A DNA stretch of 64,000 bases from Roseospirillum parvum (GTDB lineage Bacteria > Pseudomonadota > Alphaproteobacteria > Rhodospirillales > Rhodospirillaceae). The notes beneath the pieces are model-generated. The model was not told the origin of the DNA. It ran no database searches and worked only from the letters and a program-made list of their open reading frames with translations. The translations under genes were made by a program, and so were the position numbers. This document shows, in pieces, positions 1 to 8,168 of this stretch (positions within the stretch are counted from its first letter, which is position 1; every line of letters starts with the position of its first letter). Location of the stretch: the NCBI RefSeq assembly GCF_900100455.1, contig NZ_FNCV01000002.1, forward strand, positions 1-64,000, written 5' to 3'.

Positions 1-3
1 GCT

Positions 4-12
4 GTGGATAAG
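4..12 (-). promoter_or_regulatory. Consensus DnaA box at the window edge
   Basis: The minus strand reads TTATCCACA, a perfect match to the strict 9-mer DnaA box. A weaker relative, TTAACCACA, is at 59-67 on the plus strand. GCTGTGG at 1-7 and CCACAGC at 62-68 also form an inverted pair. The site lies about 350 bp downstream of the DnaA-related gene hdaA. One strong box is not an origin, and the sequence to the left is not visible, so a local titration or regulatory role is only a possibility. Confidence 0.4.
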
Positions 13-123
13 CGGCCCGCCGCCGCCGGCTCCCTGGCGGGCGCGGCGGCGGACCCCTTAACCACAGCTCCTACACCACGCAACGGGACGTGACCCTCGG
101 ATCGCCCTCCCAATGGTTCGCTT

Positions 124-246
124 GCAGGCCGGCCTTGGCCTGCGTGCGGAAATCCGGGCTCGCTCGGCGATCAATGAATGAATGGAGGGGGTCCGGGGGA
201 CCACCTTGGTCCCCCGGTGGGGTTTCAAAGGGGCAAAGCCCCTTTC
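124..246 (-). repeat. Partial copy of the composite palindromic element (reverse unit plus part of a centre)
   Basis: This holds one reverse-oriented unit of the repeat family found at convergent gene ends elsewhere in the window. The palindrome at 193-217 (CCGGGGGACCA, loop CCT, TGGTCCCCCGG) is followed by the palindrome at 227-245 (AAAGGGGC, loop AAA, GCCCCTTT), joined by the typical GGTGGGGTTT linker. Upstream at 124-143, GCAGGCC and GGCCTGC form a stem like those in the centre of the expanded copy at 57312-57742. The left unit is not recognisable, so the copy is either broken or its arm has decayed. No gene is visible in 1-361. Confidence 0.65.
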
Positions 247-254
247 ATGCCAAC

Positions 255-363
255 CGGCGATGAGTTCCTCTCATCGCCGCTTGGTATAAATCATTGAATC
301 GAGAGCAGATTCACGCGACCAATCTGACTCGCTTGGCGATTCAGATTGGGCGCGATCTGCTCT
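255..363 (-). terminator. Two hairpins downstream of hdaA, the second overlapping its stop codon
   Basis: CGGCGATGAG (255-264) and CTCATCGCCG (270-279) form a perfect 10-bp stem with a 5-nt loop. A longer imperfect stem spans 302-363: AGAGCAGAT (302-310) pairs with ATCTGCTCT (355-363) and CCAATCTGA (319-327) pairs with TCAGATTGG (341-349). The outer arm reaches into the hdaA stop codon at 362-364. No strong T-run follows on the minus strand, so intrinsic termination is an inference and 3'-end stabilisation is an alternative. Confidence 0.5.
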
Positions 364-1036
364 AGCCCAACCCGGGCTCCAGCGCCCGGCGCAGCAGGGG
401 CAGGGTGATCGGGCGCTTTTCGGCCAGGGCCAGCCGGTCGGCCGTCTCGGCCAGCCGGCGGGCGGCGGCGAAGCTGCGCTCCATGTGGCCGACCAGATAG
501 CGGACGGCGGCCGGATCCAGGGCCAACTGGCGGTCGGCGAACAGCTTCACCAGCACGGCGGCGAAGAGGGCGTCGTCGGGCGGCTCGATGGTCGCCACCG
601 GGGCCGTGCGCAGGCGCGAATCGAGATCGCGCAGCCCCACCCCCCAGCGGGCCGGGGGCCGGCTGGCGATCAGCAGCAGGTGGCCGCCGGCCTCGCGCAG
701 AAGGTTCCACAGATGCAGCAGGGGGCGCGGCGGGTCCACCCGGTCGGCGTCGTCGAGCACCACCGCCCCGACCTCGGCCAGGGCCAGCGGATCGGCCCCG
801 GGCAGGTCCTTGGGGGCCAGCATGACGGCCCCGCTGCGGGCCGCGAAAACCGCCGCCAGATGGCTCTTGCCCGAGCCCGGCGGGCCGACCACCACCAGCG
901 CCGGCCCGGGCCAGTCGGGCCAGCGGTCGAGCCACGCCAGGGCCGCCCGGTTGGCCGGGGCGACCAGGAAATCGGCCCGATCCAGGGCCGGCCGATGGGG
1001 CAGGTCGAGCGGCAGTTGCCGTGGCGCCGGGGTCAT
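362..1036 (-). CDS. hdaA: DnaA-related regulatory inactivation protein (HdaA/Hda type)
   Basis: A 224-residue AAA+ protein homologous to the ATPase part of DnaA. The N-terminus carries a QLPLDL motif (residues 7-12), the usual beta-clamp-binding motif of Hda proteins, followed by a P-loop GPPGSGKS at 51-58 and a Walker B-like LDDADR. There is no C-terminal DnaA DNA-binding domain, which separates Hda from DnaA. Hda with the sliding clamp stimulates ATP hydrolysis on DnaA after initiation. The ATG at 1036 overlaps the upstream permease stop by 4 nt (ATGA), so the two genes are translationally coupled. A longer open frame upstream belongs to the permease region and is not part of this gene. The order permease-hdaA is common in alphaproteobacteria. 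Confidence 0.85.
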   Translation of the reverse strand: MTPAPRQLPLDLPHRPALDRADFLVAPANRAALAWLDRWPDWPGPALVVVGPPGSGKSHLAAVFAARSGAVMLAPKDLPGADPLALAEVGAVVLDDADRVDPPRPLLHLWNLLREAGGHLLLIASRPPARWGVGLRDLDSRLRTAPVATIEPPDDALFAAVLVKLFADRQLALDPAAVRYLVGHMERSFAAARRLAETADRLALAEKRPITLPLLRRALEPGLG

Positions 1037-2148
1037 GACGGGCCGGCCGAGGGGTCCGTGGGCGGGTCCGCATCGGGCTGCGGCTCGGCCCGCCGCCCGC
1101 CCAGATAGAGCGGGCTGGCCATGTACTGGTTCAGCGAAAAGCGGGCCAGCACGCCGATCACCGCCGCCACCGGCACCGCCAGCAGCACCCCGACAAAGCC
1201 GAACAGGCTGCCCCCGGCGAGCAGGGCGAACATCACCCACACCGGGTGCAGGCCGACCTTGTCGCCGACCAGCTTGGGGGTCAGGAAGTTGCCCTCGACC
1301 GCCTGCCCGGTGGCGAAAATGGCCGCCACGATGGCCACCGGCACGATCTCGCCCCACTGGGCGATGGCCAGCCCGAGGCTGACCGCGCCGCCGAGCAGAC
1401 TGCCCAGATAGGGCACGAAGCTGATCAGCCCGGCTCCCAGGCCGACCACCAGCCCCAGTTCCAGCCCGGCCAGCGACAGCCCCACGGCGTAGAACACGCC
1501 AAGCGCCAGACAGACCGTCGCCTGACCGCGCACGAAACCGGCCAGGGTGGTGTCGATGGCCCGGAACTGGGCGCGGATGGTCTCGGCGTGGGCCCGCGGC
1601 AGCCAATCGTCGATGACCGCCACCATGCGGTCCCAGTCGCGCAGCAGGTAGAAGGCCACCACCGGCGTGATGACCAGCAGCGAGACCAGATTGAGCAACG
1701 CCACGCCGCCGCTCAAAACCCGGCCCAGCACCTTGCCCAGCCAGTTCACGGCGCTGCCCAGGTGCTCGCCGGCCGACTCCTGCCAGCGCGCCACCTCGGC
1801 CGCCGGCAGACGGGCCAGAACGTCGCGGAACAGCGGCTCCAGGCGGGTCTGGAGGGCTTCCACGTAATCGGGCAGCCCCTCGACGAAGCGCACCACCTGG
1901 GCCTGGAGCACCGGGACCAGAAACACCAGCAGGACCACCAGCACGACCACGAAGCCCAGCGTGATGACCACCGTCGCGGCCAGCCGCGACAGCCGACGAC
2001 GCTCCAGCCAGTCGGCCACCGGATCGAGGAAATAGGCCACCGCCGCCCCGGCCACGAAGGGCAGCAGGACCGAACTCATGACATAGATCAGGAACAGGAA
2101 AAGCCCCGTTCCCACCAACCAGAACTGGGCCTGTCGCGCCGGGCTCAT
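1033..2148 (-). CDS. AI-2E family transporter (PerM-like membrane protein)
   Basis: A 371-residue polytopic membrane protein. Two hydrophobic helices lie near the N-terminus, followed by a long hydrophilic stretch (roughly residues 75-150) and then about five further helices. This is the layout of the PerM/TqsA AI-2E transporter family, and VVAFYLLRDWDRM around the middle is a typical family segment. Members have been linked to efflux of autoinducer-2 or other small molecules, or to Na+/H+ antiport, so the substrate cannot be assigned. It is translationally coupled to hdaA. ATG at 2148 gives the family's usual length. The C-terminal tail is polar and proline-rich. Confidence 0.85.
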   Translation of the reverse strand: MSPARQAQFWLVGTGLFLFLIYVMSSVLLPFVAGAAVAYFLDPVADWLERRRLSRLAATVVITLGFVVVLVVLLVFLVPVLQAQVVRFVEGLPDYVEALQTRLEPLFRDVLARLPAAEVARWQESAGEHLGSAVNWLGKVLGRVLSGGVALLNLVSLLVITPVVAFYLLRDWDRMVAVIDDWLPRAHAETIRAQFRAIDTTLAGFVRGQATVCLALGVFYAVGLSLAGLELGLVVGLGAGLISFVPYLGSLLGGAVSLGLAIAQWGEIVPVAIVAAIFATGQAVEGNFLTPKLVGDKVGLHPVWVMFALLAGGSLFGFVGVLLAVPVAAVIGVLARFSLNQYMASPLYLGGRRAEPQPDADPPTDPSAGPS

Positions 2149-2240
2149 GGCTCCCCACTTGCTTGGTCAAACAGCGTTGGCCGGCCCCCGGCCCTCCGCC
2201 AAGTCACCCTGGCGGACTCCCCCCCCAAGGCGGGACGGGG

Positions 2241-3458
2241 TCAGTTGGCGGCCGGCGGTGTGGCGTTCAGGGTCCGCGCCTCGGCCCGCTCGCGGGTGGC
2301 CAGGATCCAGTAGTCGCCATCCTTCATCAGGTCGAGGTCGTTCTGCCGCATGGCCTGGGTCAGGTCCATGGGCTCGCCCCGATAGTACAGGGTGAGTTGG
2401 GCCCGGTCGGGAGTCAGCGCCTGAAGCTGGACATAATCGACCCGGGCCATGGCGTCGAGCCGCTGGCGCAGGGTCAGCCATTCCTCGAAGCCGTCGACCT
2501 GGGCCAGCGCGGTCAACTGGTTGCCCTGGGCCGGATCGATCAGGTTGCGCGCCTTCCAGGCGGCGGCCAGCTGCCCGATCAGGACGCCGGCGACGTCTTC
2601 CATGGCCTGGGCGGGGTCGTCGCCGAGCGGCCGTTCGGTGCTCACCGGCCCGGCCAGGAAGCGCGGCCCCTCGGCGCGGGCGATCAGCGCCCCGCCGGCC
2701 GCCTGGGCGCGGGCGATCAGCACCTGACTGGCCTCGTAGCGTTCGGCCAGGGCGGCCAGGGCCTCGGCCTCGCCGGCCGCCGCCTGTTCGGGGCTCAGGG
2801 TGGCCAGATCGGTCAGGTCGCCGAACGGCACCACCAGGGGAATGAAGCCGCCGCGCCCGGCGCTTTGGGCCAGCCACGCCTGACGCCACGGGTTGGGGGT
2901 GGGTTCGTCCCACAGGACCCAGGCGGCATCGGGCCCCGGCTGGTACAGCGGCACCACCAGCAGCGGCGGGCTGGCCGCCTTGACGAAGGGCAACCCGGCC
3001 ATGCGCAGGCGCTGCGCGATGGCCTCGGGATCGAAGCTGACGGTCAGCTCGGCGATATAACGCACATCCGAGGTCTTCTCGTCGGCGATGGAGAAGTCGC
3101 GCACCATGTCGACCACCTCGCCGGGCTCGGGCAGCGGCAGGCGCTCATGGTCGGCCGGCCGGGTCAGGCGCGCCATCAGGACCCGGGCGGCCTCGGCCTG
3201 TCCCTCGGCGATGGCGCGCTGGCGGGCCTCGCCCACGTCATCGGCGGTGACATCGACGGTGATCCCGCCGACCGTGAACAGCTCGCCGCTGGCCCGCGCC
3301 GCGCCGGATGCCAGCAGCAGGCCAAGGACCACGGCCAGCCCCGCCAGGAGGCTCAGCGCCCGCCGGCCAACCGTTGCATTCGCCCCGGGTTGGGCTATTC
3401 TCGCCGCCGCCCGCCGGCCCACGCGCGCCGCCGGCCAAGCGGGCACTCCCGATCCCAT
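2241..3458 (-). CDS. DUF2066 domain protein with signal peptide
   Basis: About 405 residues from the ATG at 3458. A long basic N-terminal region is followed by a hydrophobic stretch ([18 protein letters not shown]) and an Ala-X-Ala-like cleavage site, so export to the periplasm is likely. The mature part begins with a segment typical of DUF2066 ([20 protein letters not shown]). The function of the family is unknown; it often sits between purM and hda/perM in alphaproteobacteria, as here. Two further upstream in-frame ATGs (3479, 3515) would overlap the divergent purM start and are less likely. The gap to purM is only about 19 bp, so at least one promoter must lie inside the other gene. Confidence 0.75.
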   Translation of the reverse strand: MGSGVPAWPAARVGRRAAARIAQPGANATVGRRALSLLAGLAVVLGLLLASGAARASGELFTVGGITVDVTADDVGEARQRAIAEGQAEAARVLMARLTRPADHERLPLPEPGEVVDMVRDFSIADEKTSDVRYIAELTVSFDPEAIAQRLRMAGLPFVKAASPPLLVVPLYQPGPDAAWVLWDEPTPNPWRQAWLAQSAGRGGFIPLVVPFGDLTDLATLSPEQAAAGEAEALAALAERYEASQVLIARAQAAGGALIARAEGPRFLAGPVSTERPLGDDPAQAMEDVAGVLIGQLAAAWKARNLIDPAQGNQLTALAQVDGFEEWLTLRQRLDAMARVDYVQLQALTPDRAQLTLYYRGEPMDLTQAMRQNDLDLMKDGDYWILATRERAEARTLNATPPAAN

Positions 3459-3477
3459 TTTGCGTGGTGAGGCCACC

Positions 3478-4587
3478 ATTTCCACCCCTGAAGACTCCGC
3501 ACGAAAGGCCACCACCGCCGCCGGTCTCGACTACCGGCAGGCGGGGGTCAACATTGACGCAGGCAACGCCCTGGTGCAAGCCATCAAGCCGCTGACCCGG
3601 GCCACCCGCCGGCCCGGCGCCGAGGCCGACCTGGGCGGCTTCGGCGGCCTGTTCGATCTGGCCGGGGCGGGCTTTTCCGACCCCATCCTGGTCGCCGCCA
3701 CCGATGGCGTGGGCACCAAGCTGAAGCTGGCCATCGCCGCCGGTCGGCATACCGGCGTGGGCATCGATCTGGTCGCCATGTGCGTCAACGATCTGGTGGT
3801 CCAGGGGGCCGAGCCGTTGTTCTTCCTCGACTACTACGCCACCTCGCGCCTCGAGGTGGAGACGGCGCGCCAGGTGGTGAGCGGCATCGCCGAGGGCTGC
3901 AAGCTGGCCGGCTGCGCCCTGATCGGCGGCGAGACGGCGGAGATGCCCGGCCTCTACGGGGCCGGCGACTACGATCTGGCCGGCTTCTCGGTCGGCGCGG
4001 CGGAGCGTGGCCGGCTGCTTGACGGCAGCACGGTCAGGGCCGGCGACGTGCTCCTTGGGCTGGCCTCGGACGGCCTCCATTCCAACGGCTTCTCGCTGGT
4101 CCGCAAGGTCATCGAGCGGGCCGGCCTGGGGCTGTCCGACCCCGCCCCCTTCGCCCCCGAAACCTCGCTCGGCGAGGCCCTGCTCACGCCGACCCGGATC
4201 TATGTCCGCTCCTGTCTGGCCGCCGTGCGGGCCGGTCAGGTGAAGGCCCTGGCCCACATCACCGGCGGCGGCTTCCCCGAGAACATCCCCCGGGTCCTGC
4301 CCGACGGCCTGGGGGTCAGCCTGGACGTCGAGTCCCTGGCCCCGCTGCCCCCGGTCTTCGCGTGGCTGAAAGAGGCCGGCGGCATCGCCCCGGCGGAGAT
4401 GGCGCGCACCTTCAACTGCGGCATCGGCATGGTCGCCGTGGTGGCGCCCGATCAGGTGGACGCCTGTCTCGCCACCCTGGCCGACCACGGCGAGGCGGCG
4501 CGCCCCATCGGCCGCGTGGTCGAGGTGGCGGGCGATGCCCCGCGGGTCGAGATGGCCGGCCTGGACGTCGCCTGGGGCATCCGCTGA
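3478..4587 (+). CDS. purM: Phosphoribosylformylglycinamidine cyclo-ligase (AIR synthetase)
   Basis: This enzyme closes FGAM to aminoimidazole ribonucleotide in de novo purine synthesis. It has the family landmarks [15 protein letters not shown] near the N-terminus, [43 protein letters not shown] and [13 protein letters not shown]. There is no in-frame ATG or GTG before the conserved N-terminus. The best start is an ATT at 3478, preceded by GGTGAGG five bases upstream, giving 369 residues beginning MSTPEDS. TTG at 3460 is the alternative. The stop overlaps the purN start by one base (TGATG). Function is certain; the start codon is inferred. Confidence 0.93.
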   Translation: MSTPEDSARKATTAAGLDYRQAGVNIDAGNALVQAIKPLTRATRRPGAEADLGGFGGLFDLAGAGFSDPILVAATDGVGTKLKLAIAAGRHTGVGIDLVAMCVNDLVVQGAEPLFFLDYYATSRLEVETARQVVSGIAEGCKLAGCALIGGETAEMPGLYGAGDYDLAGFSVGAAERGRLLDGSTVRAGDVLLGLASDGLHSNGFSLVRKVIERAGLGLSDPAPFAPETSLGEALLTPTRIYVRSCLAAVRAGQVKALAHITGGGFPENIPRVLPDGLGVSLDVESLAPLPPVFAWLKEAGGIAPAEMARTFNCGIGMVAVVAPDQVDACLATLADHGEAARPIGRVVEVAGDAPRVEMAGLDVAWGIR

Positions 4588-5249
4588 TGGCCCCCGACAC
4601 CCGCCGCCGCGTCGCCATCCTGGTTTCCGGCCGGGGCTCCAACATGGATGCCTTGCTGAAAGCCGCCGCCGACCCCGCTTTCCCGGCCCGCGTCGTGCTG
4701 GTACTGAGCAACCGCCCGAACGCCCCGGCCCTGGACAAGGCCCGCGCCGCCGGCGTGCCCACCGAGGTGCTGGACCACACCACCTTCGACAGCCGCGAGG
4801 CCTTCGATCAGGCCCTCGACGAACGCCTGCGGGCGGCCCAGGTGGAGTTGGTCTGTCTGGCCGGCTTCCTGCGTCTGCTCACCGAACGCTTCGTCGATTC
4901 CTGGGAAAACCGGCTGATCAACATCCACCCCTCGCTGTTGCCCGCCTTCAAGGGCCTGCACACCCACGAGCGGGCCCTGGAGACCGGGGTGCGGGTGCAC
5001 GGCTGCACCGTCCACTTCCTGCGCCCGGCGATGGACGAGGGCCCGATCATCGCCCAGGCCGCTGTCGCCGTGCTGCCCGACGACACCGCGGAAAGTCTGG
5101 GCGCCCGGGTGCTGGAGGCGGAGCACCAACTGTTCCCGCTGGCCTTGCGACTGGTCGCCGAGGGCCGCGCCCGGGTGCGCGGCGAACGGGTCGACCTGAC
5201 CGACACCCCGACCCGCACCGACACCTTCCTCAATCCCCCCGTGGGGTGA
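4587..5249 (+). CDS. purN: Phosphoribosylglycinamide formyltransferase (GAR transformylase)
   Basis: 220 residues. It transfers a formyl group from 10-formyl-tetrahydrofolate to GAR in purine synthesis. SGRGSN (14-19) binds the phosphate of GAR. INIHPSLLPAFKG holds catalytic Asn112 and His114, and AMDEGPII holds Asp150, so the catalytic triad is complete. The ATG shares its A with the purM stop codon. The purM-purN pair is the standard bacterial arrangement. The stop codon at 5247 marks the outer edge of the palindromic element that separates purN from yacG. Confidence 0.97.
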   Translation: MAPDTRRRVAILVSGRGSNMDALLKAAADPAFPARVVLVLSNRPNAPALDKARAAGVPTEVLDHTTFDSREAFDQALDERLRAAQVELVCLAGFLRLLTERFVDSWENRLINIHPSLLPAFKGLHTHERALETGVRVHGCTVHFLRPAMDEGPIIAQAAVAVLPDDTAESLGARVLEAEHQLFPLALRLVAEGRARVRGERVDLTDTPTRTDTFLNPPVG

Positions 5250-5466
5250 GGGACACGCCGGCAAGGCAAAGGGGCGCTGCCCCTTTGATCCCCGCTGGGG
5301 AGGCCGGGGGGCCTCCCCAGACCCCACCATGAGTCAAAACCCCACCGAGGGGGGCAAGCCCCCCTCGGTGGGGTTTTAAGTCACGGCGGGGGTCCGGGGG
5401 GGCCCCTGGTCCCCCCGGCGGGGGTCAAGGGGGCGGCGCCCCCTTGCCTTGCCGACGCGTCGCTCA
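5247..5466 (+). repeat. Composite nested palindromic element, copy between purN and yacG
   Basis: The core spans 5267-5447. In order: palindrome a (5267-5288, CAAAGGGGCGCTGCCCCTTT), palindrome b (5295-5320, CTGGGGAGGCC...GGCCTCCCCAG), a linker, a central terminator-like stem at 5336-5377 (AAAACCCCACCGAGGGGGGC, loop AA, mirror arm ending TTTT), then inverted versions of b (around 5392-5419) and a (5426-5446). The right half read backwards resembles the left half, so the whole region is one large imperfect palindrome. Symmetry extends outward: 5247-5277 matches the reverse complement of 5436-5466 at 27 of 31 positions, starting exactly at the purN and yacG stop codons. A bidirectional terminator role is inferred. 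Confidence 0.9.
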
Positions 5467-5643
5467 CTCCTCGTCGGGATCGAGGGAGTCATCGGGGATG
5501 CGGTAGGTCTCGGTCAGCCAGTGTCCGAGGTCCACCTCGGCGCAGCGTTGCGAGCAGAAGGGACGGTATCTGGGCACCACCGGCTTGCCGCACAGGGGGC
5601 ACGCCTTGGGGGCGACGCGGACCGCTTCCGGGGGCTGGCTCAT
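5464..5643 (-). CDS. yacG: DNA gyrase inhibitor YacG (zinc-binding)
   Basis: 59 residues. The CPLCGK...FCSQRC pattern (C-x2-C, C-x3-C) is the zinc site of the YacG family, followed by the conserved [13 protein letters not shown] segment and an acidic tail. In E. coli YacG binds GyrB and inhibits DNA binding by gyrase. The ATG overlaps the stop of the upstream RNase E/G-like gene (ATGA), and the order maf, rng-like, yacG is conserved in many alphaproteobacteria. Confidence 0.93.
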   Translation of the reverse strand: MSQPPEAVRVAPKACPLCGKPVVPRYRPFCSQRCAEVDLGHWLTETYRIPDDSLDPDEE

Positions 5644-6662
5644 GGGGTCTCTCCCCGGGGATGGAGGGGGGGATGGCGGCGCGGCCGGGTCAGCTCGACC
5701 AGTCCGAGCCGGGTGCGGCCGGCGAGATGGGGCCGGGCCGGGTCGTCGGCAAGGCCCTTTTCCAGGGTCTTGAGGGCGCCGCCCAGGCCGCCGGCGCGCC
5801 CCTGGCCGGCCCCGATGAAGTCGATCACCACCCGCCCGGCCAGATGGCGCAGGCGCAATTGGCGGGGGATTTCCGCCGCCGCCGCCCGGTTGACCGCCGC
5901 CGGCCCCCGGGCATCGGCGGCGCTGTCCACGTCGATGGCGACCAGCGCGGCGGTCGGCTCGATGGCCAGCCGTCCGCCGCCGGGCAGGGCGACCAGGGGC
6001 GCCGCCAGCTCGGCCCACGGCTCGGCCAGACCGGCCTCGACCAGCGGATCGCCGGTCGGCAGGTGGCGCACCTCGGCGGCGGCGCCGATGGCCTCGGCCC
6101 AGGTGCGCAGACGGGTGGCCAGCGGCCCGTCATCGACCAGCACCTCAAGGGGCTCCTCGGCGTGGGCGGCGATCAGCTGCTCGGCCGGGTGGACCAGAAC
6201 CACCGGGGCGCGGCCCGGCTCGGCGGCCTGCCAGCGGCGACGCAACAGGTCGGCCTCGGCCGGCGGACCGTCCACCGTGGCGGTGCCGTCGGCGGCGATG
6301 GACAGGGTGGCGGCACGCCCCCTTATGATGATCGACCGGGCCACCCGACACTGCTTGTCGCCGTGCGCCGAGGCCCGCACCTGGACCAGCATCCGGCTGC
6401 CCTGGCTGGGCAGCGGCGGCGCCTCGGCCTCGCGTTTGAGCATCGCCTGAAGCCCGCCGGGCAGATCGAGAAAAACCCCGCCGCCCCCCGGCACGGGAGG
6501 GCCCAGGCGGGCTTCCACGATGCTGTCGACGCCGCCCAGCGCCGGGCGCCAGGGCACCGTTTCCAGCAGCCGCCCGCCGGCCGCGCCGAGGCCGATGTCG
6601 GCGCCGCCCTCTTTCCCGCCCTGGGCGACGCGCCGGCGCACCGCCAGGCTAAGGGCGGCCAT
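5640..6662 (-). CDS. Short ribonuclease E/G family protein
   Basis: 340 residues, shorter than RNase G (about 490) and much shorter than RNase E. The C-terminal half holds the family's catalytic region. [20 protein letters not shown] corresponds to the first metal-binding Asp segment, and [20 protein letters not shown] to the second, so both metal-ligand Asp positions are present. GLVELTR closes the domain. The usual Asn after the first Asp is replaced (DVD rather than DVN) and the S1 domain is hard to recognise. Activity is therefore plausible but not assured. ATG at 6662 overlaps the 3' end of maf; a GTG two codons upstream is an alternative. It is cotranscribed with maf and yacG. Confidence 0.8.
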   Translation of the reverse strand: MAALSLAVRRRVAQGGKEGGADIGLGAAGGRLLETVPWRPALGGVDSIVEARLGPPVPGGGGVFLDLPGGLQAMLKREAEAPPLPSQGSRMLVQVRASAHGDKQCRVARSIIIRGRAATLSIAADGTATVDGPPAEADLLRRRWQAAEPGRAPVVLVHPAEQLIAAHAEEPLEVLVDDGPLATRLRTWAEAIGAAAEVRHLPTGDPLVEAGLAEPWAELAAPLVALPGGGRLAIEPTAALVAIDVDSAADARGPAAVNRAAAAEIPRQLRLRHLAGRVVIDFIGAGQGRAGGLGGALKTLEKGLADDPARPHLAGRTRLGLVELTRPRRHPPLHPRGETP

Positions 6663-7269
6663 CGTCACCCCGCCACAGCCGCACCCCCAGCCCGCCCAGC
6701 ATCTGGGCGGTGTCGAACAGCGACAGGCCGATGACGTTGGACGGTGAGCCCAGAACATCGGCGACCAGCGCCGCCGCGCGGCCCTGAAGGGCGTAGCCGC
6801 CGGCCTTGCCGTGCCATTCGCCCGAGGCCAGATAGCCGGCGATCTCCGCCCCGTCGAGCACCTTGAAGCGGACCACCGTCTGCACCACCCGGCCCCGGCA
6901 GGTGCCGTCCGGCGCGATCACGCAGAGGCCGCCGAAGACCCGGTGCCGGCGCCCGGAGAGCATCTCAAGACAGCGCCGGGCGGTCGCCGCGTCCTCGGCC
7001 TTGGGCAGGATGCGCCGGCCGCAGGCGACCACCGTGTCGGCGGCCAGGACCAGGGCGCCGGCGGCCTCCGGCCGGGCGGCCACGGCGCGCGCCTTGGCTT
7101 CGGCCAGACGCGCCGCGTGGGGGCGTGGCAACTCGCCGGGCAGCGGCGTCTCGTCCACATCGGCCGGGATCACGGCGTCGGGGATCAGGCCGATCTGGGC
7201 CAACAGGTCGCGCCGCCGGGGCGACGCCGAGGCCAGGATCAGGCGCGGGGTGGAGTGTGGATCGGGCAC
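6649..7269 (-). CDS. maf: Maf/YhdE-like nucleoside triphosphate pyrophosphatase
   Basis: 206 residues from a GTG at 7269. The N-terminal signature RLILASASPRR (9-19) and the catalytic ADTVV (Asp78) are intact. Family enzymes hydrolyse dTTP/UTP or modified pyrimidine triphosphates, and have been linked to septum control when overproduced. The GTG was chosen because it starts eight residues before the signature, as is normal for the family; the open frame continues upstream without a better start. It is the first gene of the maf, rng-like, yacG run. Confidence 0.93.
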   Translation of the reverse strand: MPDPHSTPRLILASASPRRRDLLAQIGLIPDAVIPADVDETPLPGELPRPHAARLAEAKARAVAARPEAAGALVLAADTVVACGRRILPKAEDAATARRCLEMLSGRRHRVFGGLCVIAPDGTCRGRVVQTVVRFKVLDGAEIAGYLASGEWHGKAGGYALQGRAAALVADVLGSPSNVIGLSLFDTAQMLGGLGVRLWRGDDGRP

Positions 7270-7386
7270 GGCAGGGGGACTCTCGTGTTGGTCATGGCCG
7301 CCACACCTACCCCGCCCCCCGGGCAAACTCAAGGTCGCCGCCGGGGCAAACCCACGCGCCCCGCCGGGGCGGGGGAGCGGCGCCGC

Positions 7387-8154
7387 TCAGAGCAGGCCCA
7401 TCTGGGCCAGCGAGCAGTGGCCGCTGCGGGCGATGATGAGGTGGTCGTGCACGGTCATGCCCAGGCCCTTGGCCACCGTCTTCACCTCGCGCGTCATGTC
7501 GACATCGGCCACCGAGGGGGTGGGGTCGCCGGAGGGGTGGTTGTGGACCAGGACCAGGGCCGAGGCGCGCAACTCCAGGGCCCGCTTGCAGACCTCGCGC
7601 GGGTACAGCGGGGTGTGGTCGATCGTGCCGCGCTGCTGCACCTCGTCGGCGATCAGGCGGTGGCGGCGGTCGAGGAAGAGGACCCGGAACTCCTCCTCGC
7701 CGCGCCGCGCCATGGCGGCGTGGCAGTAGTCGATCAGGGCCTCCCAGGAGGCGATCACCGGACGCTCGCTGATCTCGCGGCGGAGCAGGCGGCGGGCCGA
7801 TTCCTCGGCCGTCTTGAGGGCCACCACCCCGGCCTCGCCGAGGCCCTTGACGGTCATCAGGTCGGCCGGCGCGGCGGCGATCACCTCGGCGAAGCTGCCG
7901 AAGCGGGCCAACAGGTCCTTGGCCAGGGGCTTCACGTCACCGCGCGGCTGGGCCAGGAACAGCAGCAGTTCCAGCAGCTCGTAGTCGGGCAGGGCGTCGG
8001 GGCCGCCATCCAGGAAGCGTTGGCGCAGACGCTGGCGGTGGCCGGTGTAGTGCGGCCGCCCGGACCGTTCCCCGGCCGCCGGATCGGGGGCCGGCCGACC
8101 GGCGTCCCGTTCGGCCAGGCCGGGCCGGCCCGGGGTCGGGTCGTCATCGCCCAT
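7387..8154 (-). CDS. radC: RadC family JAB/MPN-domain protein
   Basis: 255 residues. The N-terminal half holds helix-hairpin-helix sequence (LLARFGSFAEVIAA, VKGLGEAGVVAL). The C-terminal JAMM metalloprotease-like motif HNHPSGDPTPSVAD (from His204 to Asp217) has all zinc ligands. The name comes from an old DNA-repair assignment that was later withdrawn; the biochemical role is unknown. It sits 14 bp downstream of map on the same strand. Confidence 0.92.
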   Translation of the reverse strand: MGDDDPTPGRPGLAERDAGRPAPDPAAGERSGRPHYTGHRQRLRQRFLDGGPDALPDYELLELLLFLAQPRGDVKPLAKDLLARFGSFAEVIAAAPADLMTVKGLGEAGVVALKTAEESARRLLRREISERPVIASWEALIDYCHAAMARRGEEEFRVLFLDRRHRLIADEVQQRGTIDHTPLYPREVCKRALELRASALVLVHNHPSGDPTPSVADVDMTREVKTVAKGLGMTVHDHLIIARSGHCSLAQMGLL

Positions 8155-8168
8155 GGTGTCCGCCCCGC

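Noticed and set aside
5331-5380. Mini-ORF in the palindrome centre (ATGAGTCAAAAC... to TAA, 16 codons)
   Set aside because: The copy at 62194 has an immediate stop (ATGACTTAA), the copy downstream of dppF lacks the ATG, and other copies read on in a different frame. There is no conserved peptide or ribosome site, so it is a by-product of the palindrome.
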